The notes beneath the pieces are model-generated. The model had not been told where the DNA came from. It saw nothing but the letters and a program-made list of their open reading frames with translations, and searched no databases. The position numbers and the translations under genes are program-made. From Siccirubricoccus phaeus (lineage in GTDB: Bacteria; Pseudomonadota; Alphaproteobacteria; Acetobacterales; Acetobacteraceae), in NCBI RefSeq assembly GCF_008360935.1, contig NZ_SRXO01000003.1:186001-250000 (forward strand): a DNA stretch of 64,000 nt. The letters are read 5' to 3'. This document shows positions 1-7,497 of the stretch, piece after piece (position 1 is the first letter of the stretch; each line of letters begins with the position of its first letter).

Positions 1-126
1 TTTGCCGCAGCCGGAGGGGCCGACCAGCACGACGAATTCGCCGTCCGCGATGTCGACGCTGACACCATGCAGCACTTCGACCGGCCCGAAGGCCTTGCGG
101 ACGTTCCGGATGGATACGGACGCCAT
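1..126 (-). CDS. ABC transporter ATP-binding protein, N-terminal fragment (cut by window edge)
   Basis: Reading leftward from the ATG at 126-124, 42 codons are visible and run off the window. They contain an ABC-ATPase opening ([13 protein letters not shown]) and a Walker A motif, GPSGCGK, exactly at the edge. A good ribosome binding site (GGGGAGG) lies about 5 nt upstream. The opening resembles the MalK/UgpC/PotA class of importer ATPases; by family it would hydrolyse ATP at the inner face of the membrane to drive substrate uptake. The substrate cannot be read from the fragment. Confidence 0.85.
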   Translation of the reverse strand, partial: MASVSIRNVRKAFGPVEVLHGVSVDIADGEFVVLVGPSGCGK

Positions 127-349
127 CTTACCTCCCCTGGTCGGGCGCTGCTTGCCGCGCGCCCGTATTCAGCCCTGCCTGTCCGGCTCAGGTCTGCATT
201 ACAGCCATGTTAGCACGGCTGTGCGCAACAAAATTTGCGTCGAGGCCCGGCCCCGCCCACGCCCCGAGGCGGGATGGGTCGGGCCTCGCCCACCCATCCT
301 GGTCCGGCGCGCTGTTCGGCCACGCGATTCAGGGTCTCGGTGAGGCCGC

Positions 350-369
350 CGCAACCGATCGCGCTCTAG
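350..369. repeat. Fragment of CTAG-bounded palindromic repeat (family F, copy F3)
   Basis: The 17 bases ending at 369 (AACCGATCGCGCTCTAG) are identical to the reverse complement of the left end of element F2 at 52541. The terminal CTAG supplies the TAG stop codon (366-368, minus strand) of the neighbouring ThDP enzyme gene. Confidence 0.55.
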
Positions 370-1991
370 AGCCGCGAGACCTGAGTCTCCTTGCTGGTGA
401 TGAATTCCAGCAGCACCGGGATGCCCGCCTTTGTCTTCTCGATGCCGCGCTTGATGGCGGGGACGATCTCGCTCGGGTCGGTCACCCGCTCGCCATGGCC
501 GCCGAAGGCGCGGGCCATGGCGGCGTAGTCGCCGGAGATGTCGGTGCTGCGGTATTTCTCCGTGCTGACCGGCATCACCTTCAGCTCGATCGCCATGGAG
601 AAATTATTCAGCAGGATGGACATGATGGGGATGCGCTCGCGCACCGCCGTCTCGAAATCCATGCCGGTGAAGCCGATCGCCGCATCGCCCCACACATTCA
701 TGCAGAGCTTTTCCGGCGCCGCCAGCTTGGCGCCCATGGCGAGGCCGAGGCCGTAGCCGAGCTGCGTGGTCTTGCCCCAGCCGAGGTAGGAGAGCGGCGT
801 CGTCGCTTTCCAGAAGGGGGAAATCTGGTCGCGCGGGCTGCCGGCATCATGGGTGATGATGCAATTGTCCCGGTCCACCGTGTGCTGCAGATCCCACAGC
901 ACCCGGTAGGGGTTCAGCGGCGCGTCCTTGCTGGTGAGCTTCGGCATCCACTCCGCCAGCCAGGGCTCCCGCACCGTCTGGATTTCGACCGCCACCGGCG
1001 TCGGATCGCGTGGGCTCGGCACCAGCGTGGCAAGTTCGGCCAGCAGCGCATCCAGCGTCAGCGCCGCATCGCCGATCAACCCAATCTCCGCCCGCACATC
1101 CTTGTTCAGATGCATCGGGTCCAGCGTGCCGTGAATGATCTTCGGCCCCTTCGGCATCTTCACGCCGAAATTGGTCTCGGTGAAGGAGCAGCCGATGCCG
1201 AAGATGACATCCGCCTTGTCGAGGAAATGCCGCACCGGCTTGGAGATGGCGAGGCCGCCGGAGCCGAGGCTCAGCGGATGCTCCTCATTGAAGGCGCTCT
1301 TGCCGCCAAGGCTGCTGGTGACCGGCGCTGCCAGCAATTCGGCCAGCGCCTTCAACTGCGGCCAGGCCCGCGCCCAATGCACGCCCTGGCCGGCATAGAT
1401 CACCGGCCGCTTCGCCTCCGCCAGCAGCTTCGCCGCGCGCTTCACCTCCGCCGGGTCCGGGCCGTAGCGCGTCGCCATCACCGGCGCGTAGTCCAGCTCG
1501 CCGACCTCCTCGTTCCACAGATCGGTCGGCACTTCCACCAGCACCGGGCCGCCGCGGCCGTTGCGCAGCCGGGTGAAGGCGCGGCGCATGATGTTGCCGA
1601 TCTCGGCCGCCAGCACCACCGGCTCGGCCGATTTCACCACATGGTGCATCGCCTGGGTGGAGTTGAAATTCGGGTCGACATGCGCGATCCGGCGTGGATA
1701 GCCCTGCGGCACCACCAGCACCGGCACGCTCTCGCCATAGGCCTGGGCGACGCCGCCATAGGCGTTCTCGGACCCCGGCCCGTGCTGCATGCAGAAGGCG
1801 CCGATCTTGCGGCCGGCGGTGACGCGGCTGATGGCATCCGCCATGTGCAGCCCGATGCGTTCCTGCCGCACCATCACCGGGCGGATGTCGCGCGCCGCGG
1901 CGAATTCGATGAGGTGGTTGACCGGATAGCCGGTGAGGATCTCGACGCCTTCGCGCCGCATGATCTCGGCAATGGCTTCGCCCAGCTTCAT
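366..1991 (-). CDS. Thiamine-diphosphate-requiring enzyme, acetolactate synthase-like (IlvB superfamily)
   Basis: This 541-residue protein has the three-domain ThDP-enzyme layout: N-terminal pyrimidine-binding domain with the cofactor-activating glutamate (E44, in RQERIGLHMADA), a central domain, and a C-terminal pyrophosphate-binding domain with the GD...NN motif (G435-D436 to N463). Relatives decarboxylate 2-oxo acids or carboligate them. The specific substrate is not predictable; it is not obviously the biosynthetic acetolactate synthase, since no ilvH-like small subunit follows. It is divergent from the AtzG-like/amidase/oxygenase operon at 2205. Its stop codon lies in the end of a repeat (350-369). 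Confidence 0.85.
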   Translation of the reverse strand: MKLGEAIAEIMRREGVEILTGYPVNHLIEFAAARDIRPVMVRQERIGLHMADAISRVTAGRKIGAFCMQHGPGSENAYGGVAQAYGESVPVLVVPQGYPRRIAHVDPNFNSTQAMHHVVKSAEPVVLAAEIGNIMRRAFTRLRNGRGGPVLVEVPTDLWNEEVGELDYAPVMATRYGPDPAEVKRAAKLLAEAKRPVIYAGQGVHWARAWPQLKALAELLAAPVTSSLGGKSAFNEEHPLSLGSGGLAISKPVRHFLDKADVIFGIGCSFTETNFGVKMPKGPKIIHGTLDPMHLNKDVRAEIGLIGDAALTLDALLAELATLVPSPRDPTPVAVEIQTVREPWLAEWMPKLTSKDAPLNPYRVLWDLQHTVDRDNCIITHDAGSPRDQISPFWKATTPLSYLGWGKTTQLGYGLGLAMGAKLAAPEKLCMNVWGDAAIGFTGMDFETAVRERIPIMSILLNNFSMAIELKVMPVSTEKYRSTDISGDYAAMARAFGGHGERVTDPSEIVPAIKRGIEKTKAGIPVLLEFITSKETQVSRL

Positions 1992-2204
1992 GGCTGCCGC
2001 CTCCCTTGCTGCATGGCGCCCGATTGCCGGCGCTGCCCGTTTCTGCCGGTCAGCCTAGACCTGTGGCCGCGCCGGGCGCAACCGGCCGGCCCAGGGGCGC
2101 TCCGGGGGCGGTCCGGGGGGGCGGTCCGGGAACCGCCAGGGTGGTTCACGCCGCCGCGCATTGCGCCATACTGCGCCGCAGCACCGGGAGAGGAGAGGGG
2201 CGCG

Positions 2205-2399
2205 ATGCCGCCGAAGATCACCGAGGCCGAGTTCGAGGCGCTGCTCGCCCGGGCCGGCCTGACGCTGCCGCAGGCGCAGAAGGCCGCCATCTACGCCGTC
2301 TATGGCGGCATCGAGGCCTGGCAGGCGGCCATCCGCACCCCGACGCCGATGCCTGAGGCCGAGCCCGCCACCACCTTCTCCGCGGAGCCCGGCCGATGA
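2205..2399 (+). CDS. Small AtzG-like/DUF4089-type protein, putative amidase partner
   Basis: A 64-residue protein starting at an ATG preceded by a purine-rich GAGAGGAGAGGGG tract. Its stop overlaps the amidase start by 4 bases (ATGA), so the two are almost certainly translationally coupled. The N-terminal half (ITEAEFEALLARAGLTLPQ) is predicted helical, with a charged, disordered-looking C-terminus. Size, helical content and position directly before an amidase-signature enzyme match AtzG, a GatC-like small subunit that stabilises the amidase AtzE. The match is by context and general character only; I cannot align it here. Confidence 0.6.
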   Translation: MPPKITEAEFEALLARAGLTLPQAQKAAIYAVYGGIEAWQAAIRTPTPMPEAEPATTFSAEPGR

Positions 2400-3781
2400 T
2401 CCCGACCATTGCCGAGGCGGCGAAGCTGATCGCCGCGAGAAAACTCTCGCCGCTGGAGCTCGCCCAGGAATGCCTGGCGCGCGCCCACAGGCTGAACGGC
2501 ACGCTGCACGCCTTCATCCGCTTCACGGAGGAGAGCGCGCTGGCGACCGCGAAAGCGGCCGAGGCACGCATCGCGAGGGAGGGGCCGCGCGGTCCCCTGG
2601 ACGGCATCCCCTTCGCCCACAAGGACATCTACTGCACCGCCGGCATCCCGACGACCGGCCATTCCCGCGTGCTGCAGGATTACGTCCCCACCGAGGACGC
2701 GACCACCGTGCGGAAGCTGGCGGAGGCCGGCATCGTCATGCTGGGCAAGCTGGCGACGCATGAATTCGCCTTTGGCGGCCCCTCCTTCGACCTGCCCTGG
2801 CCGCCGGCGCGCAATCCCTGGAATCCGGCGCATTTCACCGCCGGCTCCTCCTCCGGCACCGGCGCCGGCGTGGCGGCGGGGCTGTTCCTCGGCGGGACGG
2901 GGTCGGACACCGGCGGCTCCATCCGCGGCCCCGCAGCGCTGTGCGGCATTGCCGGCATCAAGCCGACCTACGGCCTTTGCTCCCGCGCCGGGGTGCTGCC
3001 GCTGGCGCAATCGCTGGACCATACCGGGCCGATGGCCTGGACCGTGGAGGATTGCGCCCTCCTCCTCCAGGCCATGGCCGGCTACGACCCGGCCGACCCG
3101 GCCAGCGCGAACCGGCCCGTGCCGGATTTCACCGCGGAGCTGGGCCAGGGGGTGAAGGGGCTGCGGATCGGAATCGTCCGCCACTTCCACGAGACGGACA
3201 TGCCGGTCAGCCCCGCGACGCTCAAGGGCATCAACGACGCCGCCGCCTTCTTCAAGGCCGAGGGCGCGGAGGTGGTGGACGTCACCCTGCCGCCGCTCGC
3301 CGAGTACAACGCTCCCGGCTGGATCATCCTGCTGACCGAGGCCTATGCCGTGCACGAGGCCTGGATGCGGCGCGACCCCGGCCTCTATGGCGAGCTGCTG
3401 CGGCAGCGCCTGGTGCTGGCCGCCACCCTTTCTGCCGCCGACTACATGCAGGCGCAGCGGAAGCGCCGCGCCCTGATCGCCGCGACGGAAGCGGCGACCG
3501 CGGGCGTCGACATCCTGCTCACCGCCGCCCAGCCGGGCGAGGCGGCGAAGATCGAGGAAGTGCCGGGCTGGGCCTTCCTGGAAAAGCCCAATTTCACCAT
3601 TCCCTTCAACGTCACCGGCTGGCCCGGCCTCACCCTCTGCACCGGCTATGGCGCGGGTGGGCTGCCGGTGGCCATGCAGCTCGTCGGCAAGCCCTTCAGC
3701 GAGCCGACGCTGTTCCGCGTCGGCGATTGCTACGAGAAGGCTCACACTTGGCGCGCGAAGCGCCCGGAGATGGTCGCATGA
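2396..3781 (+). CDS. Amidase-signature family hydrolase
   Basis: A 461-residue amidase-signature enzyme. The Ser-cisSer-Lys triad is recognisable: Lys76 in GIPFAHKD, the cis-serine within the SSS run at 151-153 (TAGSSSGTGAG), and nucleophile Ser175 in GSDTGGS. The family hydrolyses C-N amide bonds, as in AtzE, GatA-like enzymes and allophanate hydrolase. No C-terminal allophanate domain is present. It overlaps the small upstream protein and the downstream oxygenase by 4 bases each, making a tight three-gene operon. A role in removing amide groups from a nitrogen compound later oxidised by the neighbour is inference. Confidence 0.9.
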   Translation: MIPTIAEAAKLIAARKLSPLELAQECLARAHRLNGTLHAFIRFTEESALATAKAAEARIAREGPRGPLDGIPFAHKDIYCTAGIPTTGHSRVLQDYVPTEDATTVRKLAEAGIVMLGKLATHEFAFGGPSFDLPWPPARNPWNPAHFTAGSSSGTGAGVAAGLFLGGTGSDTGGSIRGPAALCGIAGIKPTYGLCSRAGVLPLAQSLDHTGPMAWTVEDCALLLQAMAGYDPADPASANRPVPDFTAELGQGVKGLRIGIVRHFHETDMPVSPATLKGINDAAAFFKAEGAEVVDVTLPPLAEYNAPGWIILLTEAYAVHEAWMRRDPGLYGELLRQRLVLAATLSAADYMQAQRKRRALIAATEAATAGVDILLTAAQPGEAAKIEEVPGWAFLEKPNFTIPFNVTGWPGLTLCTGYGAGGLPVAMQLVGKPFSEPTLFRVGDCYEKAHTWRAKRPEMVA

Positions 3782-4803
3782 CGATGTTGCTCCCCGCCCC
3801 CGAGGCCCGGCCCCCCGCCCGCATGGTCGGCGGCCGCCTGCCCATCCTCGACGCCGCGCCCTTCCTGCGTGGCGAATCCGGCGCGCTCGAAGCCCTGGCG
3901 GCCGAGCTGCGCTTCGCCCTGGAGAATGTCGGCTTCTACCTGCTGGCCGGCCATGGCATCGAGGATTCGCTGATCGAGCAGACCTATGCCGCCTCGAAGC
4001 GCTTCCACCACCGCCCGCTGGAGGACAAGCTCCAGGTCCGGATCAACGAGCATAATCTCGGCTACATGCCGATGCGCGGCTCGCTGAACCGTACCAGCGC
4101 CTACAACCCGAACGGCAAGCCGAGCGTCAACGAGGCCTTTTTCCTCCGCCGCCAGCGCACGCCGGACGATCCCGACGTCATCGCCAACAAGCCGCTGCGG
4201 GGCCTGAACCAGTGGCCGGAGGGGATGCCCGGCTTCCGCGAGGATTGCCTGGCCTATATGGACCGCATGATGCGCCTGGGGCAGAGCCTGGCGCCGGTCT
4301 ATGCCCGCGCCCTCGGCCTGGTGCCCGACTACTTCGAGAAGGCCTTCGCCCTGCCGAACACCATCCTCCGCCTGACGCATTACCCGGCGGTGGAAGGCTT
4401 CCAGGAGGGCGAGTTCAGCATCGCCCCGCACACCGACAGCGGCTTCATGACGCTGCTGCCGGCCAACCCAGTGGATGGGCTCTCGGTGCACCTGCCGGAC
4501 GGGGTGTGGTTCGACATCCCCCACGTCCCCGGCACCTACACCGTGAACAGCGGCGATATGCTGCATCGCTGGACCAATGAGGTGTTCCTCTCCACTCCGC
4601 ACCGGGTCCGCAATGTCAGCCCGGCGGCGCGCTACGCCATCCCCTTCTTCTTCGACCCGCATCCGGACACGATGATCGAGGCGCTGCCGAGCTGCGTCGG
4701 CCCGGAACGGCCGGCGAAGCACCCGCCCATCCTGTTCGACGACTACATCATCTGGTTCGCGCGGAAGAACTACGTCCACCAGCAGAAGGAGGCGGCGGCC
4801 TGA
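3778..4803 (+). CDS. 2-oxoglutarate/Fe(II)-dependent oxygenase, isopenicillin N synthase-like
   Basis: This 341-residue cytosolic protein has a DIOX_N-type N-terminal domain (about 20-140) and a jelly-roll 2OG-Fe(II) domain (about 180-300). Metal ligands are H218 and D220 (APHTDSG) and H275 (TPHRVRN). The co-substrate-binding R-x-S of this family appears as R285-Y-A287: the arginine is kept, the serine is alanine. Start chosen at the ATG that overlaps the amidase stop (ATGA); longer in-frame extension upstream lies inside the amidase gene and is rejected. Relatives hydroxylate or desaturate small molecules. Substrate unknown. Confidence 0.88.
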   Translation: MTMLLPAPEARPPARMVGGRLPILDAAPFLRGESGALEALAAELRFALENVGFYLLAGHGIEDSLIEQTYAASKRFHHRPLEDKLQVRINEHNLGYMPMRGSLNRTSAYNPNGKPSVNEAFFLRRQRTPDDPDVIANKPLRGLNQWPEGMPGFREDCLAYMDRMMRLGQSLAPVYARALGLVPDYFEKAFALPNTILRLTHYPAVEGFQEGEFSIAPHTDSGFMTLLPANPVDGLSVHLPDGVWFDIPHVPGTYTVNSGDMLHRWTNEVFLSTPHRVRNVSPAARYAIPFFFDPHPDTMIEALPSCVGPERPAKHPPILFDDYIIWFARKNYVHQQKEAAA

Positions 4804-4833
4804 GCGCTGCCGGCTCGCCCCCGCCGGCTGAAC

Positions 4834-4867
4834 CACGTGCCCCGTCTTGGCCGGGAAGCGGCACGTG
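4834..4867. promoter_or_regulatory. Inverted repeat CACGTGCC...GGCACGTG upstream of the sigma factor gene
   Basis: Two perfectly inverted 8-bp arms (4834-4841 and 4860-4867) are separated by 18 bp; each contains a CACGTG palindrome. It lies 31-74 bp after the oxygenase stop and about 40 bp before the sigma-factor ATG. It could be a terminator-like hairpin for the upstream operon or a binding site for a dimeric regulator. No T-tract follows. Confidence 0.45.
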
Positions 4868-4907
4868 ACTCTTCCCTCCCCGTGCCGGGGCGTTCTACAG
4901 GGCCGGC

Positions 4908-5453
4908 ATGAGCGACGGCGAATGGGAGGCCTGGATGGCGGCGGCGCAGGCGGGGGATGCCCGCGCCTATGACCGGCTGCTGCGCGCCGCCCTGCCCCTG
5001 CTGCGCGGCATCGCCCGCCGCCGCATCCGGGACCCGGCGGAGGCTGAGGATGCTGTCCAGGACGCCCTGCTGACCATCCACCGGCTGCGCGAGACCTACG
5101 ACCCCACCCGGCCGCTGAAACCCTGGCTCATCGCCATTACGGAACGCCGGGCGATCGACCGGCTCCGCCGCACTTCCCGCCGGGCGGGGCGGGAATCGGC
5201 CATCGATGATTTCGGCGAAACCTTGCCCGACCCTCTGGCGAATCAAGGGGAGGCGAAGGTGGCGGCGGCGGAGCTCCGCTCGGCCGTGGCCGCCCTGCCG
5301 GAGGCGCAGCGGACGGCGCTCGGCCTGGCCAAGCTGCAGGATCTGCCGCTGGCCGAGGCCAGCGCCCGCTCCGGCATGTCGGTCGGGGCGTTGAAGGTGG
5401 CGACGCATCGGGCGGTAAGGGCGCTAAGAAAGCGCCTGGGCGTGGAGGAGTAG
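4908..5453 (+). CDS. ECF-type RNA polymerase sigma factor
   Basis: This 181-residue protein has a sigma-70 region 2 (about 20-90, with AEDAVQDALLTIHRL and the PWLIAITERRAIDRLRR core/-10 recognition helix) and region 4 (about 125-175, ALPEAQRTALGL through a helix-turn-helix). There is no region 1 or 3, which defines the extracytoplasmic-function group. It is followed 1 base later by a NrsF-type membrane protein, the same pair as SigF/NrsF of Caulobacter, where the partner holds the sigma factor inactive at the membrane until stress. Target genes cannot be read from this window. Confidence 0.92.
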   Translation: MSDGEWEAWMAAAQAGDARAYDRLLRAALPLLRGIARRRIRDPAEAEDAVQDALLTIHRLRETYDPTRPLKPWLIAITERRAIDRLRRTSRRAGRESAIDDFGETLPDPLANQGEAKVAAAELRSAVAALPEAQRTALGLAKLQDLPLAEASARSGMSVGALKVATHRAVRALRKRLGVEE

Positions 5454-5454
5454 G

Positions 5455-6108
5455 GTGCGAAGCGAGGATCTGATCGGCCGGCTGAGCGCCGACCTCACCC
5501 CGGTACGGCCCATGGCGGCGCCCGGCTGGCAGGCGCTGCTCTGGCTGGCCCTGGCGGCCGGCGCCATCGGGATCTGCGTCCTCGCCTTCGGCATGCGGCA
5601 CGATATCGGCGAGCGGATGGGGCTGCCCCATGAGCTGGGGCAATGGCTGGCCTCCATCGCCACCGGCATCTGCGCGGCGCTGGCGGCGGCCATGCTGGCA
5701 CGGGCGGACCGGCCGGCCAGTTGGGGGCTGCTGCCGCTGCCGCCGCTGGCGCTCTGGCTGGCCAGCCTGGGCTGGGGGTGCCTGGCGGATGTCGTCCGGC
5801 TCGGCCCCATCGAGGGGCAGCTTGGCACCTCCTGGGGGTGTCTCCGCTTCACCCTGCTGCTGGGGGCGCCGCTGACCGCGGCGCTGCTGCTGCTGCTGCG
5901 CCATGCCGGGCCGGTACGGCCGCGGCCGGTGCTGCTGCTCGGGGCGCTGGCCTCGGCGGCGCTCTGCTCGGCGGGGCTGACGCTGTTCCACCATCTGGAC
6001 GCGGCGGTGATGGTGCTGCTCTGGCATGGCGGGGCGGCGCTGGTGCTGCTGGGGCTGGCGGCGCTGTTCGGGGACCGGCTGCTGCTGCGGGCGCCGGGTT
6101 CGGGATAG
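5455..6108 (+). CDS. NrsF/DUF1109-family membrane anti-sigma factor
   Basis: A 217-residue protein starting at a GTG one base after the sigma-factor stop. After a short N-terminal cytosolic stretch (RSEDLIGRLSADLTPVRP) it has about six hydrophobic helices separated by short loops, the pattern of the NrsF (DUF1109) family. By family it sequesters its cognate ECF sigma factor at the inner membrane and releases it on a redox or metal-type signal. Cysteines at two positions (GWGCLAD and WGCLRF) are candidates for signal sensing, as reported for NrsF-type proteins. Confidence 0.88.
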   Translation: MRSEDLIGRLSADLTPVRPMAAPGWQALLWLALAAGAIGICVLAFGMRHDIGERMGLPHELGQWLASIATGICAALAAAMLARADRPASWGLLPLPPLALWLASLGWGCLADVVRLGPIEGQLGTSWGCLRFTLLLGAPLTAALLLLLRHAGPVRPRPVLLLGALASAALCSAGLTLFHHLDAAVMVLLWHGGAALVLLGLAALFGDRLLLRAPGSG

Positions 6109-6285
6109 GGCAGGGGCTCTGCCCCCAGACCCCGGCAGGAGGTCGTCGCGGGCAGTGTCCGCGACCCTGCACCTCCGCCGGGCGGGGTTGCCGGCACTGC
6201 CGGCAACGCTTCCCCCCCGGACTCCGCCGTAAGTCCGCAAGTTCCGCCGCGGGTCTGAAACGCGGACCGGGAGGCCGGCCCGGCG
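6109..6285. repeat. Intergenic repeat, family A (copy A1)
   Basis: Starts immediately after the anti-sigma stop with a GGGGC-TCT-GCCCC hairpin. It shares with copy A3 (17643) a block reading CGTCGCGGGCAGTG and then CGACCCTGCACCTCCGCC. It ends with a degenerate form of the GGGTCTGAAA...CGGACCGGG segment seen in A2-A4. Confidence 0.7.
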
Positions 6286-6342
6286 CCCTTCGGCCGCAAG
6301 ATGCGGCAGGCGATGCAGCCCCGATCCATGCCACATACCCCC

Positions 6343-7050
6343 ATGGATATCGCCGACCGCATTGCCGGCCTGGACTGGCCGCGCCTGACCGAGGAGCTCG
6401 ACCATTACGGCGCCGCCGCCCTCGGCCCCCTGCTGCGCCCCGCGGAATGCGCCGAACTCGCCGCGCTCTATGGGCGGGAGGAGGGGTTCCGCAGCCGTAT
6501 CGTCATGGCGCGGCACGGCTTCGGCCGGGGGGAATACAAGTATTTCGCCGCCCCGCTGCCCGGGCTGGTCGCAACGCTGCGGGAGGCGCTCTATCGCCGC
6601 CTGGCGCCCCTCGCCAATGCCTGGGCGGGGCGGCTGGGGGAGGCGCGGCGCTACCCGCCGGATCTCGCCGATTTCCTCGCCGAATGCCATGCGGCGGGGC
6701 AGTGCCGCCCGACCCCGCTGCTGCTGCGCTACGGCGCCGGCGACTATAATTGCCTGCACCAGGACCTCTACGGCCCGCTGGTCTTCCCGCTGCAGGTGGC
6801 GGTGCTGCTCTCCGCCCCGGGCCAGGATTTCGCCGGCGGCGAATTCGTGCTGACAGAGCAGCGCCCACGCATGCAGTCCCGTGCCGAGGTGGTGCCCCTT
6901 TCCCAGGGCGAGGCAGTCGCCTTCGCCGTGCATCACCGCCCGGTGCAGGGCACGCGCGGCACCTATCGCGTCACCCTGCGCCACGGCGTCAGCCGCCTCC
7001 GCGCCGGCCAGCGCTTCACCCTCGGCCTCATCTTCCATGACGCCGCCTGA
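6343..7050 (+). CDS. 2OG-Fe(II) oxygenase family protein (proline-hydroxylase-like)
   Basis: About 235 residues from ATG 6343; in-frame ATGs at 6301, 6313 and 6328 would add up to 14 residues and none has a clear Shine-Dalgarno. Numbered from 6343, the iron ligands are H139 and D141 (CLHQDLYG) and H214 (LRHGVSR), with R224 (GQRFTLG) as the 2OG-binding arginine. The C-terminal ending GLIFHDA is characteristic of a widespread uncharacterised oxygenase family. Members may act on protein or small-molecule substrates. It stands alone between repeat A1 and a small minus-strand gene. Confidence 0.85.
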   Translation: MDIADRIAGLDWPRLTEELDHYGAAALGPLLRPAECAELAALYGREEGFRSRIVMARHGFGRGEYKYFAAPLPGLVATLREALYRRLAPLANAWAGRLGEARRYPPDLADFLAECHAAGQCRPTPLLLRYGAGDYNCLHQDLYGPLVFPLQVAVLLSAPGQDFAGGEFVLTEQRPRMQSRAEVVPLSQGEAVAFAVHHRPVQGTRGTYRVTLRHGVSRLRAGQRFTLGLIFHDAA

Positions 7051-7136
7051 CCGGCCCGCCACCGTCCGTTGCCCTGGCGCGACCTACCTGCACCCGGCGG
7101 TGCGAGGCCTGGCTTACTCGGCGACTTCGTGGGGAG

Positions 7137-7289
7137 CTAACACCCGGTGATGCGGCCGGAGGCGATGCAGTCCTGGTAGTTCATCACCCGGTGCAGCGCG
7201 GGGAAGAGCAGGTACCCGCCGCCCAGCACCACCACAATGACGATGACGGCGATCAACGGCAGCAGGTCACGGCGCGGCGGTGGCGGCAT
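7137..7289 (-). CDS. Small single-pass membrane protein, conserved-looking hypothetical
   Basis: A 50-residue minus-strand gene. It opens with a basic/proline start (MPPPPRRD), then one hydrophobic helix (about 9-30, LLPLIAVIVIVVVLGG), and ends with a cysteine-containing tail (YQDCIASGRITGC). Codon use and the clean amphipathic layout suggest a real gene rather than chance. I recognise similar tiny proteins from alphaproteobacteria but know no function. It is divergent from the ThDP enzyme at 7498. Confidence 0.7.
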   Translation of the reverse strand: MPPPPRRDLLPLIAVIVIVVVLGGGYLLFPALHRVMNYQDCIASGRITGC

Positions 7290-7497
7290 GGCCCCAAGCT
7301 GCGGCGGAAGCCGGGCGGCGGCAAGGCCCCTGGCTTCCCCTCCCGCGCCGCCGCCATTAGCCTGCGACCGGCCTGGGCGTGCGCACCGGAAATGGGCGCG
7401 CCCGGGCCGTGAATCGCCGGCTCAGGCATGTCCGGAGTCGTGGCGGCGTCGGGCCGCTACGGGTCCAGGGCCGGCGCCAGACAATCAGGGGAACGCC

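Noticed and set aside
207-2399. A 730-codon plus-strand frame ending with the small AtzG-like protein
   Set aside because: Only the last 64 codons (from 2205) look real; the rest is antisense to the ThDP enzyme.
5137-7062. A 641-codon minus-strand frame
   Set aside because: Antisense to the sigma factor, NrsF and 2OG oxygenase genes, and through repeat A1.
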